DNA of 64,000 nucleotides from Gammaproteobacteria bacterium (GTDB lineage: Bacteria; Pseudomonadota; Gammaproteobacteria; SZUA-229), in the NCBI GenBank assembly GCA_030148865.1, contig JASBSR010000029.1, positions 46,068 to 110,067 on the forward strand, read 5' to 3'. A program made the position numbers and the translations under genes. The notes beneath the pieces were generated by a model. That model did not search any database. It worked only from the letters and a program-made list of their open reading frames with translations, and was not told the DNA's origin. This document shows, piece after piece, positions 52,035 through 62,756 of this stretch; positions within the stretch are counted from its first letter, which is position 1; each line of letters begins with the position of its first letter.

Positions 52035-53897
52035 CTATTTTTCATGATAAGAGTAACCTTCAAGACCGGCTTTTAGCTCCTGGCGACAGGTTTCGAGCAA
52101 TTTAGCATCGTCAATGCTCTGTGCCAGTCGCTGACTGAGTTCTTCCTGTAAGTCACGGGTATGATAATGAACATACTCCAGTAAATCACGGGTACAGTCG
52201 CCGCGCTCGATGCCAGTGATTTGATGCCCACCGCTTGCGTCCTGCTTGATATTGACCACGTGTGAATCGCCGAACAGGTTGTGCATATCGCCAAGAATTT
52301 CCTGGTAGGCACCGACCAGAAAAAAACCGAGCAGATAATCTTCGTCTTTATTCAGTACGTGCAGTGGTAATGACTGATGAATTTCACCATTCACCGGGTA
52401 GGCTTCGATATGGCCATCAGAATCGCAGGTTAAATCCTGCAGTACCGCGTCGCGCGTCGGACGTTCATCGAGGCGATGCAAAGGCAGTATCGGAAACACC
52501 TGACCCAGACCCCAGACATCGGGCAACGACTGGAATACTGAGAAATTACAGAAATATTTATCCACCAGCGGCAACTTTTCTTCGCCAGCAAATATCTTGT
52601 CCAGCTGCATGGCCTGCTGCGCCTGCCGGACTCTGCGATAACACGAATCGGCATAAGCACGTTGTTCCAGCGACAGCCGACCGGCAGTAAATGCAATCTG
52701 GATCAGGCGCATAATCTCATCAGCTTCATTATGCCCAACAGCTTCACCCGCATTAATACGATCCAGTACCGAACACAGTGCATCGCTATCAGCCGTTTGC
52801 GCGACAGCTGGCAGAGTTTCGTCACTGACCACCGCCTCGGCTTCTATCACATTGCATATCAGGACTGCGTGATGCGCCGTCATCGCCCGACCACACTCGG
52901 TAATAATATCCGGATGCGGCACACCGACCTGGTCACAAACTTTGGCGACGGTTTCGACGACGGTACTGGCGTAACGTTTCAGGTCATAATTCACCGAATA
53001 CACGCCGCGACTCGCGGTACTTTCATAGTCAACACCCAGACCACCGCCCACATTCATGATTTGCAGAGCAGCACCGAGGCGGGTGAACTCGCAGTAAAAC
53101 CGCACCGCTTCAGTGATACCACCGCGGATGGCTTCGATGTCTGCAATTTGCGAGCCCATATGAACGTGCAGCAGTTTCAGACAGTCCAGCATACCAACCT
53201 CTTTCAGGTATTCGATAGCCGTGATTGCCTGTTCTGAAGATAAACCGAACTTGGATTTTTCGCCACCGCTGTTCTGCCACTTGCCGCTGCCGACAGTGGC
53301 CAGACGCAGACGCAAACCAAAGGTTGGCTGGATATTCATGCGCTGCGCTTCTTCCACCAGCAACTGAACTTCTGAAAGTTTTTCGACCACAATGTAAACC
53401 CGGTGACCGAGCAACTGACCGATCAGGGCGCGGCGAATATAATGCCGGTCCTTATAACCATTGCACACAATCACCCGACCACGGTCTTTCAGGCTGGCCA
53501 GCACTGCGATCAGTTCGGCTTTGCTGCCCGCTTCCAGACCAACACGCGTCCCCGCCGCGGCGACGATTTCTTCGACCACCGGCTGCTGTTGATTCACCTT
53601 GATGGGATACACTGCCGTATACACACCCCGGTATGCCTGCGCTGAGATCGCAACGTCGAATGCCGCGCATAGCGAACGCACGCGGTGCTGAAGAATATCC
53701 AGAAACCGAACCAGCACCGGCAACTGCAAACCCTGGCCGCGTATCTCATCGATCAGCAATCGCAAATCGACCGTGGCTGCATCTTCACCGCCGAGCCTGA
53801 GCGCCAGATGACCATTGTCGAGAATTCTGGCATAGCCTTCATCCCACTGACCAATGTTATAAAGTCTGGCGGCTTGTTGAATATCCCAGTCTTTCAT
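52035..53897 (-). CDS. speA: Biosynthetic arginine decarboxylase
   Basis: 620 residues from ATG 53897; an upstream ATG at 53933 is less likely. PLP-binding Lys100 in YPIKVNQQ, then GLEAGSKAEL, HVHMGSQIADI and the C-terminal conserved Cys-containing region. The size matches SpeA of the alanine-racemase fold group. It forms agmatine from arginine for polyamine synthesis. It is divergent from speE. No agmatinase (speB) is nearby. Confidence 0.92.
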   Translation of the reverse strand: MKDWDIQQAARLYNIGQWDEGYARILDNGHLALRLGGEDAATVDLRLLIDEIRGQGLQLPVLVRFLDILQHRVRSLCAAFDVAISAQAYRGVYTAVYPIKVNQQQPVVEEIVAAAGTRVGLEAGSKAELIAVLASLKDRGRVIVCNGYKDRHYIRRALIGQLLGHRVYIVVEKLSEVQLLVEEAQRMNIQPTFGLRLRLATVGSGKWQNSGGEKSKFGLSSEQAITAIEYLKEVGMLDCLKLLHVHMGSQIADIEAIRGGITEAVRFYCEFTRLGAALQIMNVGGGLGVDYESTASRGVYSVNYDLKRYASTVVETVAKVCDQVGVPHPDIITECGRAMTAHHAVLICNVIEAEAVVSDETLPAVAQTADSDALCSVLDRINAGEAVGHNEADEIMRLIQIAFTAGRLSLEQRAYADSCYRRVRQAQQAMQLDKIFAGEEKLPLVDKYFCNFSVFQSLPDVWGLGQVFPILPLHRLDERPTRDAVLQDLTCDSDGHIEAYPVNGEIHQSLPLHVLNKDEDYLLGFFLVGAYQEILGDMHNLFGDSHVVNIKQDASGGHQITGIERGDCTRDLLEYVHYHTRDLQEELSQRLAQSIDDAKLLETCRQELKAGLEGYSYHEK

Positions 53898-54013
53898 CTC
53901 TGACCCTGCGTGATTTTTGCGTATTCTATCCATTAATGCGGTTGTTGCGCGCAGAATTTCTGATATTTGCTGGCTTGCTTTATAATCGCCGGCTCACATT
54001 CAGGAGTCGACGC

Positions 54014-54865
54014 GTGCTAAACGACAAGCAATGGTTTACCGAAATCACTGACTACGCCGGGCTGGCGTGCTCACTCAAGATCAAACAAAAGCTTCACGAA
54101 GAACAGTCAAAATTTCAGAAGATTGAAATCTTCGAAACCGAGCATTTTGGCCGTTTGATGGTAATCGATGACTGCATTATGCTGACATCACGTGATAATT
54201 TTATTTATCACGAAATGATGAGTCACCCAGCACTATTTACGCACCCGAGTCCAAAACGTGTGCTAATTATTGGCGGCGGTGATTGCGGCACTCTGCGCGA
54301 AGTGCTCAAACACCCGGAAGTCGAGCTTGCACAGCAAATCGATATCGACGAGCGCGTCACCCGCGTCGCTGAAAAATATTTTCCCGAGCTCTGCGAATCC
54401 AATACTGATGCCCGCGCCGAGCTGGCCTTCACCGATGGCATCGAGTGGATCCGCCAGGCCGAAGCCGGCAGTTACGATATTATCATTGTCGATAGCACTG
54501 ACCCGGTGGGCCCGGGTGAAGTCCTGTTCACCACCGAGTTTTTCCAGCATTGCCAGCACGCGCTTGGTGATCAGGGCATTTTTGTGCAGCAGAGCGAGTC
54601 CCCGCTGATCCACCACGAATCCATTATTCAGCCGATGCAGACTCGATTGCAGGCCGCCGGTTTCGCCCAAACCCAGACCCTGCATTTTCCGCAGTGCACT
54701 TATCCCGCAGGTTGGTGGAGCTGCACCCTGGCAAGCGTGGCGGCCGATATCCACCACTGCCGATTAAGCTCATCCGTACCGGCATTTGCGACGCGCTATT
54801 ACACCGCAGGCATTCACCATGCAGCCGCGCATTTGCCACGGTTTATGTTGCCTGCGTCAGGCTAG
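54014..54865 (+). CDS. speE: Spermidine synthase
   Basis: 283 residues from GTG 54014, with AGGAG at 54002-54006. Rossmann-like fold with LIIGGGDCGTLREVLKHP, DIDERVTRVAEKYFP, and VDSTDPVGPGEVLFT, which holds the catalytic Asp. It transfers aminopropyl from decarboxylated SAM to putrescine. It shares the divergent promoter region with speA, so arginine to spermidine could be coordinated. SpeD is not in the window. Confidence 0.92.
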   Translation: MLNDKQWFTEITDYAGLACSLKIKQKLHEEQSKFQKIEIFETEHFGRLMVIDDCIMLTSRDNFIYHEMMSHPALFTHPSPKRVLIIGGGDCGTLREVLKHPEVELAQQIDIDERVTRVAEKYFPELCESNTDARAELAFTDGIEWIRQAEAGSYDIIIVDSTDPVGPGEVLFTTEFFQHCQHALGDQGIFVQQSESPLIHHESIIQPMQTRLQAAGFAQTQTLHFPQCTYPAGWWSCTLASVAADIHHCRLSSSVPAFATRYYTAGIHHAAAHLPRFMLPASG

Positions 54866-55013
54866 CGCCCAGCACCGACAACTGTAGCCAAAAATCAGAC
54901 ATATCGTAGATTAATTCTAATTAATCAGGGTATTATCGCGTCAGCTTATCTATAATATATTGAATCACGAAGGATTTCGCGACTTTACAAATCACTAAAT
55001 ACATATAAAGAGC

Positions 55014-57551
55014 ATGGTGCCCCAAAATCAAGCCAGTGATTACTCGGCTCTCATCCAGGATATCAAGAACAATATACGGACTCGGCTGCAGGATTTGATG
55101 TCCAAGCTGCTCAACAATGCCGAATCGACATTGTTCGACATGGCAGACAGTGCCAGCAATAACAAAGACCAGGTACGTTATTTCGACCTGATGCGTACGC
55201 TCAAGGACCATAAGTCTGACATCGCCGCCAGCTACCTCTCCAGTCTGGAGCCAGTACTACGCCCATACCCGATCACCGAAGCAGAAAAAATCCGCCAAAA
55301 GCAGGAAACTGAAGGTGAGCTCAGCCTGGTCGACCAGTCCATGATGGAAGATATGGTGCTGGTCAAGAGCATCGGCGAACGCGCCGCCGGTAAATACCGC
55401 GAGCAACTTTCTCACCTCGAAGCCCGACTCGAACATCTGGCGCTGAAAACCGAGGATATTTTCCAGAAGCATGCCTTGTCACCAGTGAGTTTTTGCCAGG
55501 CCTTTGATGATGCACTTGGCGAAACCTTCGATGCCCCGAACAAAAAAATTCTGTTTGGTTTTTATTACGACGAAGTTGCCAGCAAGCTCGGCAGCCTTTA
55601 CGACTCGGTAAATAACACGCTGATCAACGCCGGAGTATTACCACAGATCAAGATTTCTATGCAGGCGCACAAGCAAAACAGTCCGCAGGCAAGACCACAG
55701 CCAGAATTCGAATTGCCCGATGACAGCATGGCTGACCAGAATGCTGTGAGGAATTTCCAGCCGCCGCAGTCAGGCCGGCATGCGGGTGGCCGTTATGGCG
55801 GTGCTGACGCGGGCCCGGCTGGTCGGCAGGGCGGTGGTGCCAGCAGCAGTGGCAGCGGTTATCATGCCGATGAACCGGGTGGTGGTAGTGACAGCGGAGC
55901 AGGCACCGCACAGGCACAAACGGTGGGTGGTGGCTACGCGATGACGGCCGCACCTGGACAGCATTATCATGGCGGTACTGGAGCCGATGGCGGCACCGGC
56001 GGCAACTCCGCCGGCGAATCGACACCCGCGCAATCACTGGGTGAGAGTCAGAACAGCACCGGTACAGCTCGTAGTGCACCGCTAGCCACGACAGGAGTAT
56101 CTGCTGCTGGCGGTGCACCCGGTAGCGCAGCACCCTATTCCCACACCATCGCAGGCATGCCAGCAGAACAGGTTAGCCAGACTATCGGCAGCTATATCGG
56201 AGCGCCGCTTCACCACGAAGACACAGCTGGCGGCGAGAATCCTGCCTTCCCCAGTAGCACTCCACAAGCTTTCGGTCACGAAGAAATCCTTTCCGCGCTC
56301 TCGGGTGTGCAGTCACTGCCACAATTTGGCCAGCCCTCCGAACTGCGCTTTGATGCTAACGCCATTAAAAATGCGGTGGTCTCTGAAATCGCGAAAAAAT
56401 CTGGTGGCGTGGTTACAAAACGCATCAATCAGATCGCTACAAAAACCATTGATTTCATCGAACTGATTTTCGATGCCATTATCGATGATGGTGATATCTC
56501 GGACACCATCAAGGCACTGCTGTTGCGACTACAGATTCCCATCATCAAGGCATCGATGCTGGATCCTGAATTTTTTATTTATGACAGCCATCCAGCGCGT
56601 GTCCTGCTCGACAGCATTGCCGAAGTCGGCTTTGGAGTTAGCGATCATGAAGATGAAACCTATATAGAGCTGGACAAGGTCGTGGCCATTATTCTGAATG
56701 AATATGAGCTCCAGACCAGCACCTTCCAGCGTGCGCTCGATAGACTCAATCAATATATCGAGCGACAGGAAGCTATTGCGCATGAAAAAGAAGAAGCCGC
56801 ACAAAGGCAGGTATTGCGCGACCACGCCCGCAATACTGTACTAAAGGCATTGCGGGCCATCACTGCGGGCAAGTCGCTACCAGAGAGCACTCACCCTTTG
56901 GTGCTCAAACGCTGGCCAACCTTGATGTTTAATCATTACTTGGTGAACGGCAAAGAAAATGATGAATGGGTCACCATCATCGAAGCCCTGCGTGAAATCG
57001 TCAATAGCGTACAACCGATAATCACCGCCGATGCACTCGCCCATTTAAAAACCAACCGCATACGCCTGCTGGACAAAGCCAGAGATTTTCTGCAGCAGAC
57101 CAATCAGTCGAGATACGATGTTGAGGGCGTATTGCAGGGACTCGAAAAGACCCATACCAGCCTGATTGCGCGTGCAAATTTTGATAATCAGGAAATGAAA
57201 GCCGCCAGTCAGCGCCCCGCCGAAACCAGCACAGAAACAAAAGAGCCCGAAGCCATCACCTCTCCCGAATCTGCGGCACCCGCACCACGGCTACCGCGCA
57301 ACATCATGCCAGGCATGTGGTTTCACATATACATGGGAGATGACAAAGCGGCGCGCAGAGCGAAGCTGTCGGTGATTATTGTCGAAGATTCAAACCTGGT
57401 GTTTGTTAATCACAATGGTGACATTATTGTCGAAAAAGATTTTGAAGAGTTCACCAGTGAGATTGCAGACAACAGATCCAGGATGATCATGGGCCATTCG
57501 GTGTTCGACCACGCCTTGAGTTCAGTTATCGGTCAGTTGCATCCAAATTAA
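55014..57551 (+). CDS. DUF1631 family protein with C-terminal PilZ-like domain
   Basis: 845 residues. N-terminal DUF1631 part (residues 1-230: IKNNIRTRLQDLMSKLL, RYFDLMRTLKDHKSD) followed by a 150-residue glycine-, serine- and alanine-rich stretch (about 245-400). The DUF1631 core resumes (about 420-690), and the chain ends in a PilZ-like domain (about 760-845: GMWFHIYMGDDKAARRAKLS, VFVNHNGDII). PilZ-like domains often bind c-di-GMP, but the RxxxR and DxSxxG motif is not clear. The function of DUF1631 is unknown. Confidence 0.85.
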   Translation: MVPQNQASDYSALIQDIKNNIRTRLQDLMSKLLNNAESTLFDMADSASNNKDQVRYFDLMRTLKDHKSDIAASYLSSLEPVLRPYPITEAEKIRQKQETEGELSLVDQSMMEDMVLVKSIGERAAGKYREQLSHLEARLEHLALKTEDIFQKHALSPVSFCQAFDDALGETFDAPNKKILFGFYYDEVASKLGSLYDSVNNTLINAGVLPQIKISMQAHKQNSPQARPQPEFELPDDSMADQNAVRNFQPPQSGRHAGGRYGGADAGPAGRQGGGASSSGSGYHADEPGGGSDSGAGTAQAQTVGGGYAMTAAPGQHYHGGTGADGGTGGNSAGESTPAQSLGESQNSTGTARSAPLATTGVSAAGGAPGSAAPYSHTIAGMPAEQVSQTIGSYIGAPLHHEDTAGGENPAFPSSTPQAFGHEEILSALSGVQSLPQFGQPSELRFDANAIKNAVVSEIAKKSGGVVTKRINQIATKTIDFIELIFDAIIDDGDISDTIKALLLRLQIPIIKASMLDPEFFIYDSHPARVLLDSIAEVGFGVSDHEDETYIELDKVVAIILNEYELQTSTFQRALDRLNQYIERQEAIAHEKEEAAQRQVLRDHARNTVLKALRAITAGKSLPESTHPLVLKRWPTLMFNHYLVNGKENDEWVTIIEALREIVNSVQPIITADALAHLKTNRIRLLDKARDFLQQTNQSRYDVEGVLQGLEKTHTSLIARANFDNQEMKAASQRPAETSTETKEPEAITSPESAAPAPRLPRNIMPGMWFHIYMGDDKAARRAKLSVIIVEDSNLVFVNHNGDIIVEKDFEEFTSEIADNRSRMIMGHSVFDHALSSVIGQLHPN

Positions 57552-57560
57552 TCTGAACAG

Positions 57561-58001
57561 TCAGCGACAATACTTATTGATCTGCACCTGCAAATTACGA
57601 TCTGACTGTTTCCGGCCCTGTTCCGACAGAAATATTCTGTTGCCGTCTTTATCCAGTCGATAGACAGCAGATGCCCGCTGTCTGCGCCGCAGACGATCCC
57701 TGTAATACACGCATCTTCGCTGGCGCTCTGCTGCGTCTGCGCGTGCCTTCTCGCGGTGCTCGGTTTTTTCTTTGCGATCCTCCTCCATAGCATCGAGCAG
57801 GCGCCTGCGTTTTTCAGCACGACTGTCATCATCGAGTGCCATCCCGAATCGAGTTCGCGTCTCGATACCCACCGCTTCCGCCTCGGGAACGTTGTCTGGT
57901 TTGTCACCATAGTGCACATGTCCATCAGCGTCGATCCATTTATAGATTTCTGCCTGTCCCGGCACTGTCACCAGCAATAAGAGCGTGAGCCATATCCGCA
58001 T
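57561..58001 (-). CDS. DUF4124 domain secreted protein
   Basis: 146 residues from ATG 58001. Signal peptide (MRIWLTLLLLVTVPGQA) followed by the DUF4124 motif EIYKWIDADGHVHYGDKP. The rest is a charged helix (RAEKRRRLLDAMEEDRKEKT) with CR endings. Probably periplasmic. It converges with the DUF1631 gene, ends 10 nt apart. Confidence 0.85.
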   Translation of the reverse strand: MRIWLTLLLLVTVPGQAEIYKWIDADGHVHYGDKPDNVPEAEAVGIETRTRFGMALDDDSRAEKRRRLLDAMEEDRKEKTEHREKARADAAERQRRCVYYRDRLRRRQRASAVYRLDKDGNRIFLSEQGRKQSDRNLQVQINKYCR

Positions 58002-58054
58002 CGGTTTTACCATCCCTAACGCTATCCGTGGTTGTCGGCTTTATTGTACTGCAA

Positions 58055-58085
58055 ACAAGACACCGGGCTCTGCCCGGTGTCTTGT
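58055..58085 (-). terminator. Terminator after the first amtB
   Basis: ACAAGACACCGGGC / GCCCGGTGTCTTGT, 14-bp stem with a 3-nt loop, 27 nt after the amtB stop. On the minus strand it is followed by a short T run. Confidence 0.85.
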
Positions 58086-58111
58086 ATTATCTACACCTTA
58101 CTCACAGCGCC

Positions 58112-59395
58112 TCAGAGTATATAGCCGCGCTCCTCATGCTGGGTAATATCCAGACCCTGGGTTTCCTGTTCATCGGTCACCCGCAGGCCAATGGTGGCGC
58201 CGACAACTTTCAGAATGATGTAGGTTGCGACTGCGGTCCAGGCCAGAGTCGCACTGATACCTAATAGCTGGACACCGACCTGCGAACCCATGGTCATACC
58301 TTCGGCCAGACCGGCACCGCCCAGGCCTGCGGAGACAAATATACCGGCGAGAAAAGTGCCAAGAATGCCGCCAACACCGTGCACCGGAAACACGTCGAGT
58401 GAGTCATCGATTTTCAGTGTACGCTTGATAAAACTGGTGGCGAAAAAGCAGATGACCCCGGCCGAGACCCCAATCACCAGAGCACCCATAGGACCCACAT
58501 AACCCGAAGCGGGTGTAATCGTGCCAAGGCCGGCGACCATGCCTGTCACCGTGCCCAGAGCACTGGGTTTACCGTACTTGATCCACTCCATCACCGCCCA
58601 GGTAAAAGCGCCACAGGCAGCACTGACGTGTGTGACCAGCATCGCCATCCCCGCATCACCATTGGCGGCCACGGCACTGCCAGCATTAAAACCAAACCAG
58701 CCCACCCATAACATGCCGGCACCGGTGACAGTCATGGTCATGTTGTGCGGCATCATCGGCGTTTCGGGAAAACCACTACGATTACCCAGCACCACTGCAG
58801 CAACAATCGCTGCCACACCGGCAGTGATGTGCACCACGGTACCGCCGGCAAAATCGAGCAGCCCTCTGTCTGCAAGCCAGCCGCCCCCCCAAACCCAGTG
58901 ACAAATCGGGAAATACACCAGCGTCACCCAGATAATGCTAAACATCAGCATCGCTGAAAACTTCATGCGCTCGGCGAAGCCGCCAATAATAAGTGCTGGC
59001 GTGATAATGGCAAAGGTGAGCTGAAACATAATAAATACAGTTTCCGGTAAGCTGCCGCTGCTTGAAGCACGTGTCACGCCAGCAAGAAACAGCTTGCTGG
59101 TGTCACCAATCCAGTCACCACCTTCGCCAAAAGACAGGCTGTAGCCATAGATGACCCACAGTATCGTCACCACGCAGGCGATAGCAAAACACTGCATTAA
59201 CACCGATAACACATTTTTGCTGCGCACCAGACCGCCATAAAACAGGGCCAGACCCGGCAAAGTCATGAACAGCACCAGCGCTGTTGAAGTTAAGACCCAT
59301 GCAGTATCGCCGCTGTCAACACCTTCGGCAATGGCGACACCTGGCAGCATCAGTAAAGGCAGGAGCCCGTATTTCAGGCTTTTAGTTATAATCAT
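58112..59395 (-). CDS. amtB: Ammonium transporter (Amt/MEP), copy 1
   Basis: 427 residues with a signal peptide (LLPLLMLPGVAIA) then eleven helices. The twin pore His residues are in VVHITAGVAA and VHGVGGILG; GLALFYGGLVRSKN marks the first helix. It moves ammonium across the inner membrane, blocked by unmodified GlnK. It lies 134 nt downstream of a glnK gene on the same strand. The C-terminal tail is complete (QETQGLDITQHEERGYIL). Confidence 0.92.
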   Translation of the reverse strand: MIITKSLKYGLLPLLMLPGVAIAEGVDSGDTAWVLTSTALVLFMTLPGLALFYGGLVRSKNVLSVLMQCFAIACVVTILWVIYGYSLSFGEGGDWIGDTSKLFLAGVTRASSSGSLPETVFIMFQLTFAIITPALIIGGFAERMKFSAMLMFSIIWVTLVYFPICHWVWGGGWLADRGLLDFAGGTVVHITAGVAAIVAAVVLGNRSGFPETPMMPHNMTMTVTGAGMLWVGWFGFNAGSAVAANGDAGMAMLVTHVSAACGAFTWAVMEWIKYGKPSALGTVTGMVAGLGTITPASGYVGPMGALVIGVSAGVICFFATSFIKRTLKIDDSLDVFPVHGVGGILGTFLAGIFVSAGLGGAGLAEGMTMGSQVGVQLLGISATLAWTAVATYIILKVVGATIGLRVTDEQETQGLDITQHEERGYIL

Positions 59396-59412
59396 TCGTA
59401 TTCCCCCGGGAA

Positions 59413-59472
59413 TGTTTAATCTTCTTTAATTAAACCGCATCGGTAGATGTTCAATCTTCTTTGATTAAACGG
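59413..59472. repeat. Two 25-nt direct repeats with hairpin potential between glnK and amtB
   Basis: TGTTTAATCTTCTTTAATTAAACCG (59413-59437) and TGTTCAATCTTCTTTGATTAAACGG (59448-59472), period 35. The first contains GTTTAAT ... ATTAAAC, a perfect 7-bp hairpin. Could regulate amtB translation. Confidence 0.65.
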
Positions 59473-59529
59473 TTGGTTTGGTTTGCGGATTTCTCGCAGC
59501 TCCAGCCTTCGTTGGCTGAGTGCGTTTGT

Positions 59530-59895
<366 letters not shown>

Positions 59896-60039
59896 TTAGT
59901 GATGGTTTTCCGGCGAATCTATTCTGCCTGTCACTGCCGACGTCCTGCGAACCAACTTTAGCCCGGGCAGCGCACATGTGATTGCATTAATACAGACGGT
60001 TTTTTACCACATCTGCCCACACAGCGCATATTGGGGACG

Positions 60040-60069
60040 AAAAAAAACCGGGCACAGTTGGTGCCCGGT
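60040..60069 (-). terminator. Rho-independent terminator after the second amtB
   Basis: ACCGGGCAC / GTGCCCGGT, 9-bp stem and 5-nt loop, followed on the minus strand by an eight-base T run (60047-60040). It lies 26 nt after the amtB stop and separates the two glnK-amtB units. Confidence 0.92.
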
Positions 60070-60094
60070 CAGGTGTATTACCAACAGGAGTCTG

Positions 60095-61345
60095 TTATTT
60101 GCTGGTAAATTCCGGATAGGCCTCCATGCCACATTCCGCCAGATCCACGCCTTCGTATTCCTCTTCTTCGGTGACACGGATTCCCATAACCGCCTTCAGA
60201 ATCATCCAGACGATAAAGCTGGTGACAAAGGTCCAGGCAAAAATCACGACCAGTCCGAGCAGTTGCGTGCTATAGGCAGTATCAGCATTGGTGATTGGTA
60301 CCGCCAACAGGCCCCACATACCCACAATACCGTGAACCGAAAGCGCTCCCACGGGATCATCCAGCCTGAACTTGTCGAACATCAGGATAGCGAACACCAC
60401 CAGCACACCACCGACCGCGCCGATCAGCGTCGCGACGCCTGGTGTCGGAGTTAGTGGCTCAGCAGTAATCGCAACCAGACCAGCAAGTGCACCGTTGAGC
60501 GCCATGGTGAGATCAGCCTTGCCAAACAGAGTGCGCGCCAGTACCAGTGCCGCGATCAGACCACCAGATGCTGCCGCATTGGTATTCACGAATACCATCG
60601 CGACTGCATTGGCTTCTTCCACGTTGGATACTTTCAGCTCAGACCCCCCGTTAAAGCCGAACCAGCCCAACCAGAGAATGAAGGTGCCCAGCGTTGCCAT
60701 CGGCAGGTTAGCACCCGGGATCGGGTTGACTTCGCCGTTCGGGCCATATTTTCCTTTACGGGCACCGAGCAGAATGACACCGGCAAGCGCAGCTGTCGCG
60801 CCACATAGATGCACCACACCCGAGCCAGCAAAATCACTGAAGCCAGCCGCGTCAAGAAAACCGCCGCCCCATTTCCAGTAGCCCTGCATCGGGTAAATGA
60901 ACGCTGTCATGGCAACTGCGAATATCAGGAAGCTCCACAGCTTCATGCGCTCGGCAACCGCACCCGAGACAATCGACATCGCAGTCGCAACAAACACGAC
61001 CTGGAAGAAGAAGTCCGACAGATTTGAATAATAAGGCACGCCATCACCGCCTTTGATGACATCCGCAGCAGCATTATCACCGCCGAGGAAGAATGAAATA
61101 CCCGGCCAGAAAGAACTGACCGCTGCATCACCGGGGTACATGATGTTGTAACCAACAATCATATACATGGTGCAGGCGACAGCGAACAGGGAAATATTCT
61201 TGAGCAAAATTTCTGTGGTGTTCTTGGAGCGCACCAGTCCGGCTTCGAGCATCGCGAAACCGGCGGCCATCCACATCACGAACGCCCCCATTACGAGAAA
61301 ATAAAATGTATCCAGCGCGTAGCTGAGTTCGAGTACTTGATCCAC
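60095..61345 (-). CDS. amtB: Ammonium transporter (Amt/MEP), copy 2
   Basis: 416 residues. No cleavable signal; it starts with an outside-facing stretch and AMLEAGLVRSKNTTEILLKN, the different Amt subgroup. Pore His residues are in VVHLCGATAA and VHGIVGMWG. It differs clearly from copy 1 in sequence, so it is not a recent duplicate. It is 30 nt after glnK copy 2 and belongs to the porin-glnK-amtB operon. Confidence 0.92.
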   Translation of the reverse strand: MDQVLELSYALDTFYFLVMGAFVMWMAAGFAMLEAGLVRSKNTTEILLKNISLFAVACTMYMIVGYNIMYPGDAAVSSFWPGISFFLGGDNAAADVIKGGDGVPYYSNLSDFFFQVVFVATAMSIVSGAVAERMKLWSFLIFAVAMTAFIYPMQGYWKWGGGFLDAAGFSDFAGSGVVHLCGATAALAGVILLGARKGKYGPNGEVNPIPGANLPMATLGTFILWLGWFGFNGGSELKVSNVEEANAVAMVFVNTNAAASGGLIAALVLARTLFGKADLTMALNGALAGLVAITAEPLTPTPGVATLIGAVGGVLVVFAILMFDKFRLDDPVGALSVHGIVGMWGLLAVPITNADTAYSTQLLGLVVIFAWTFVTSFIVWMILKAVMGIRVTEEEEYEGVDLAECGMEAYPEFTSK

Positions 61346-61375
61346 GATAAGATCCTCCAGGTTAATTAAGAGTGA

Positions 61376-61756
<381 letters not shown>

Positions 61757-61806
61757 TCAAGGGCCAGATAATTTATTTAATGGTTAATAACTTAATCGTC
61801 TGCCCT

Positions 61807-62517
61807 CTACATCAGGTCGAAATCTTTAGTGAAACTCACTGTGAAGCGAATAGCGTCCATATTTGCAGCTAAACCACCGACGGCACTGTTAGTTGGTTTG
61901 ACATCGCTCTTGTCAACAGCAAAACTGAAACCATCTTTACCAATACTGGCACCAAAATGACTATAGCTGATGTTGCCGTTACCAAATTTGCCATCATTCG
62001 TATAGTCATAGCGACCGGCATAAAGACTTACGTCCATAGGACCTGCTGAAAAATCCACTTTTCCAAACAGATACATATCGCCTTTATCAAATGCAGCGTC
62101 TTTATTGCCTGATGCCGCATCAATGGTGTAGTTCAGGCCAACCGTGACCGCACTTACTGTGCCTGAAATATAAGCTTCTGTATAATTAAACTCTGGGCTT
62201 GATGTGTACTGGTATGTCAGCAGTCCAAGATCATAACCAACGCCGCCTGTTTCACCAGAAAGGCCCGTATAAAAATCAATTTCATTACCACCAAGACCGG
62301 CAGTACCAAGCGTAGAAACCCAGGTACCGGCATAAAGACCGGAATCATGGCTCCAGTCGATACCACCCTGAACAACAGCACTATCACCAGAATAAGTAGT
62401 ACCACGAAAAATATAGTTGGAGTAGGCTCCGGCATTTGCAGTCAGATCTGCTGTTGCAACACCGCTAGTTAATGCCGCTGCAATTCCAGCCCCCAAAATA
62501 TAAGCATTTTTAGTCAT
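61807..62517 (-). CDS. TorF family putative porin
   Basis: 236 residues with a signal peptide (AAALTSGVATA), then beta-strand repeats: GAYSNYIFRGTTYSGDSAVV, GLYAGTWVSTLG, ending VSFTKDFDLM. It is the first gene of the porin-glnK-amtB operon, behind a sigma-54 promoter. Outer membrane passage of ammonium or another nitrogen source is a reasonable guess. AGGAG precedes the ATG. Confidence 0.85.
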   Translation of the reverse strand: MTKNAYILGAGIAAALTSGVATADLTANAGAYSNYIFRGTTYSGDSAVVQGGIDWSHDSGLYAGTWVSTLGTAGLGGNEIDFYTGLSGETGGVGYDLGLLTYQYTSSPEFNYTEAYISGTVSAVTVGLNYTIDAASGNKDAAFDKGDMYLFGKVDFSAGPMDVSLYAGRYDYTNDGKFGNGNISYSHFGASIGKDGFSFAVDKSDVKPTNSAVGGLAANMDAIRFTVSFTKDFDLM

Positions 62518-62575
62518 ATCAGACTCCTAATGATTGAAATAAAAATCAGTTTTGTAACAACTGTCTCTGAAATAG

Positions 62576-62591
62576 AGCAGAAGCCGTGCCA
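62576..62591 (-). promoter_or_regulatory. Sigma-54 promoter of the porin-glnK-amtB operon
   Basis: Minus strand TGGCACGGCTTCTGCT: full TGGCACG at -24 and CTGCT at -12 (4 of 5 matches), with the GG and GC spaced 12 nt as required. Expected start near 62565, about 48 nt before the porin ATG. Confidence 0.85.
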
Positions 62592-62654
62592 TATTTAAAT
62601 TATTATTTATTAACAGTTAGTTACGTATACTTATGCCTTTGCTACAGATTGTAC

Positions 62655-62713
62655 GCACCAAAAAAGGGCACCAAAAAAGGGCACGCATAGTGCGAACGCA
62701 CCATAATAGTGCG
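62655..62713. promoter_or_regulatory. NtrC-like enhancer sites
   Basis: CGCACCATAATAGTGCG (62697-62713) has the GCAC-N7-GTGC core of NtrC sites, centred about 140 bp upstream of the start. Two weaker copies GCACCAAAAAAGGGC lie at 62655-62669 and 62668-62682, centred about 97-110 bp upstream. Confidence 0.7.
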
Positions 62714-62756
62714 TGTTTTATGTCGTAAAATCGGGCGTATTAAACCGGAGAAAACC

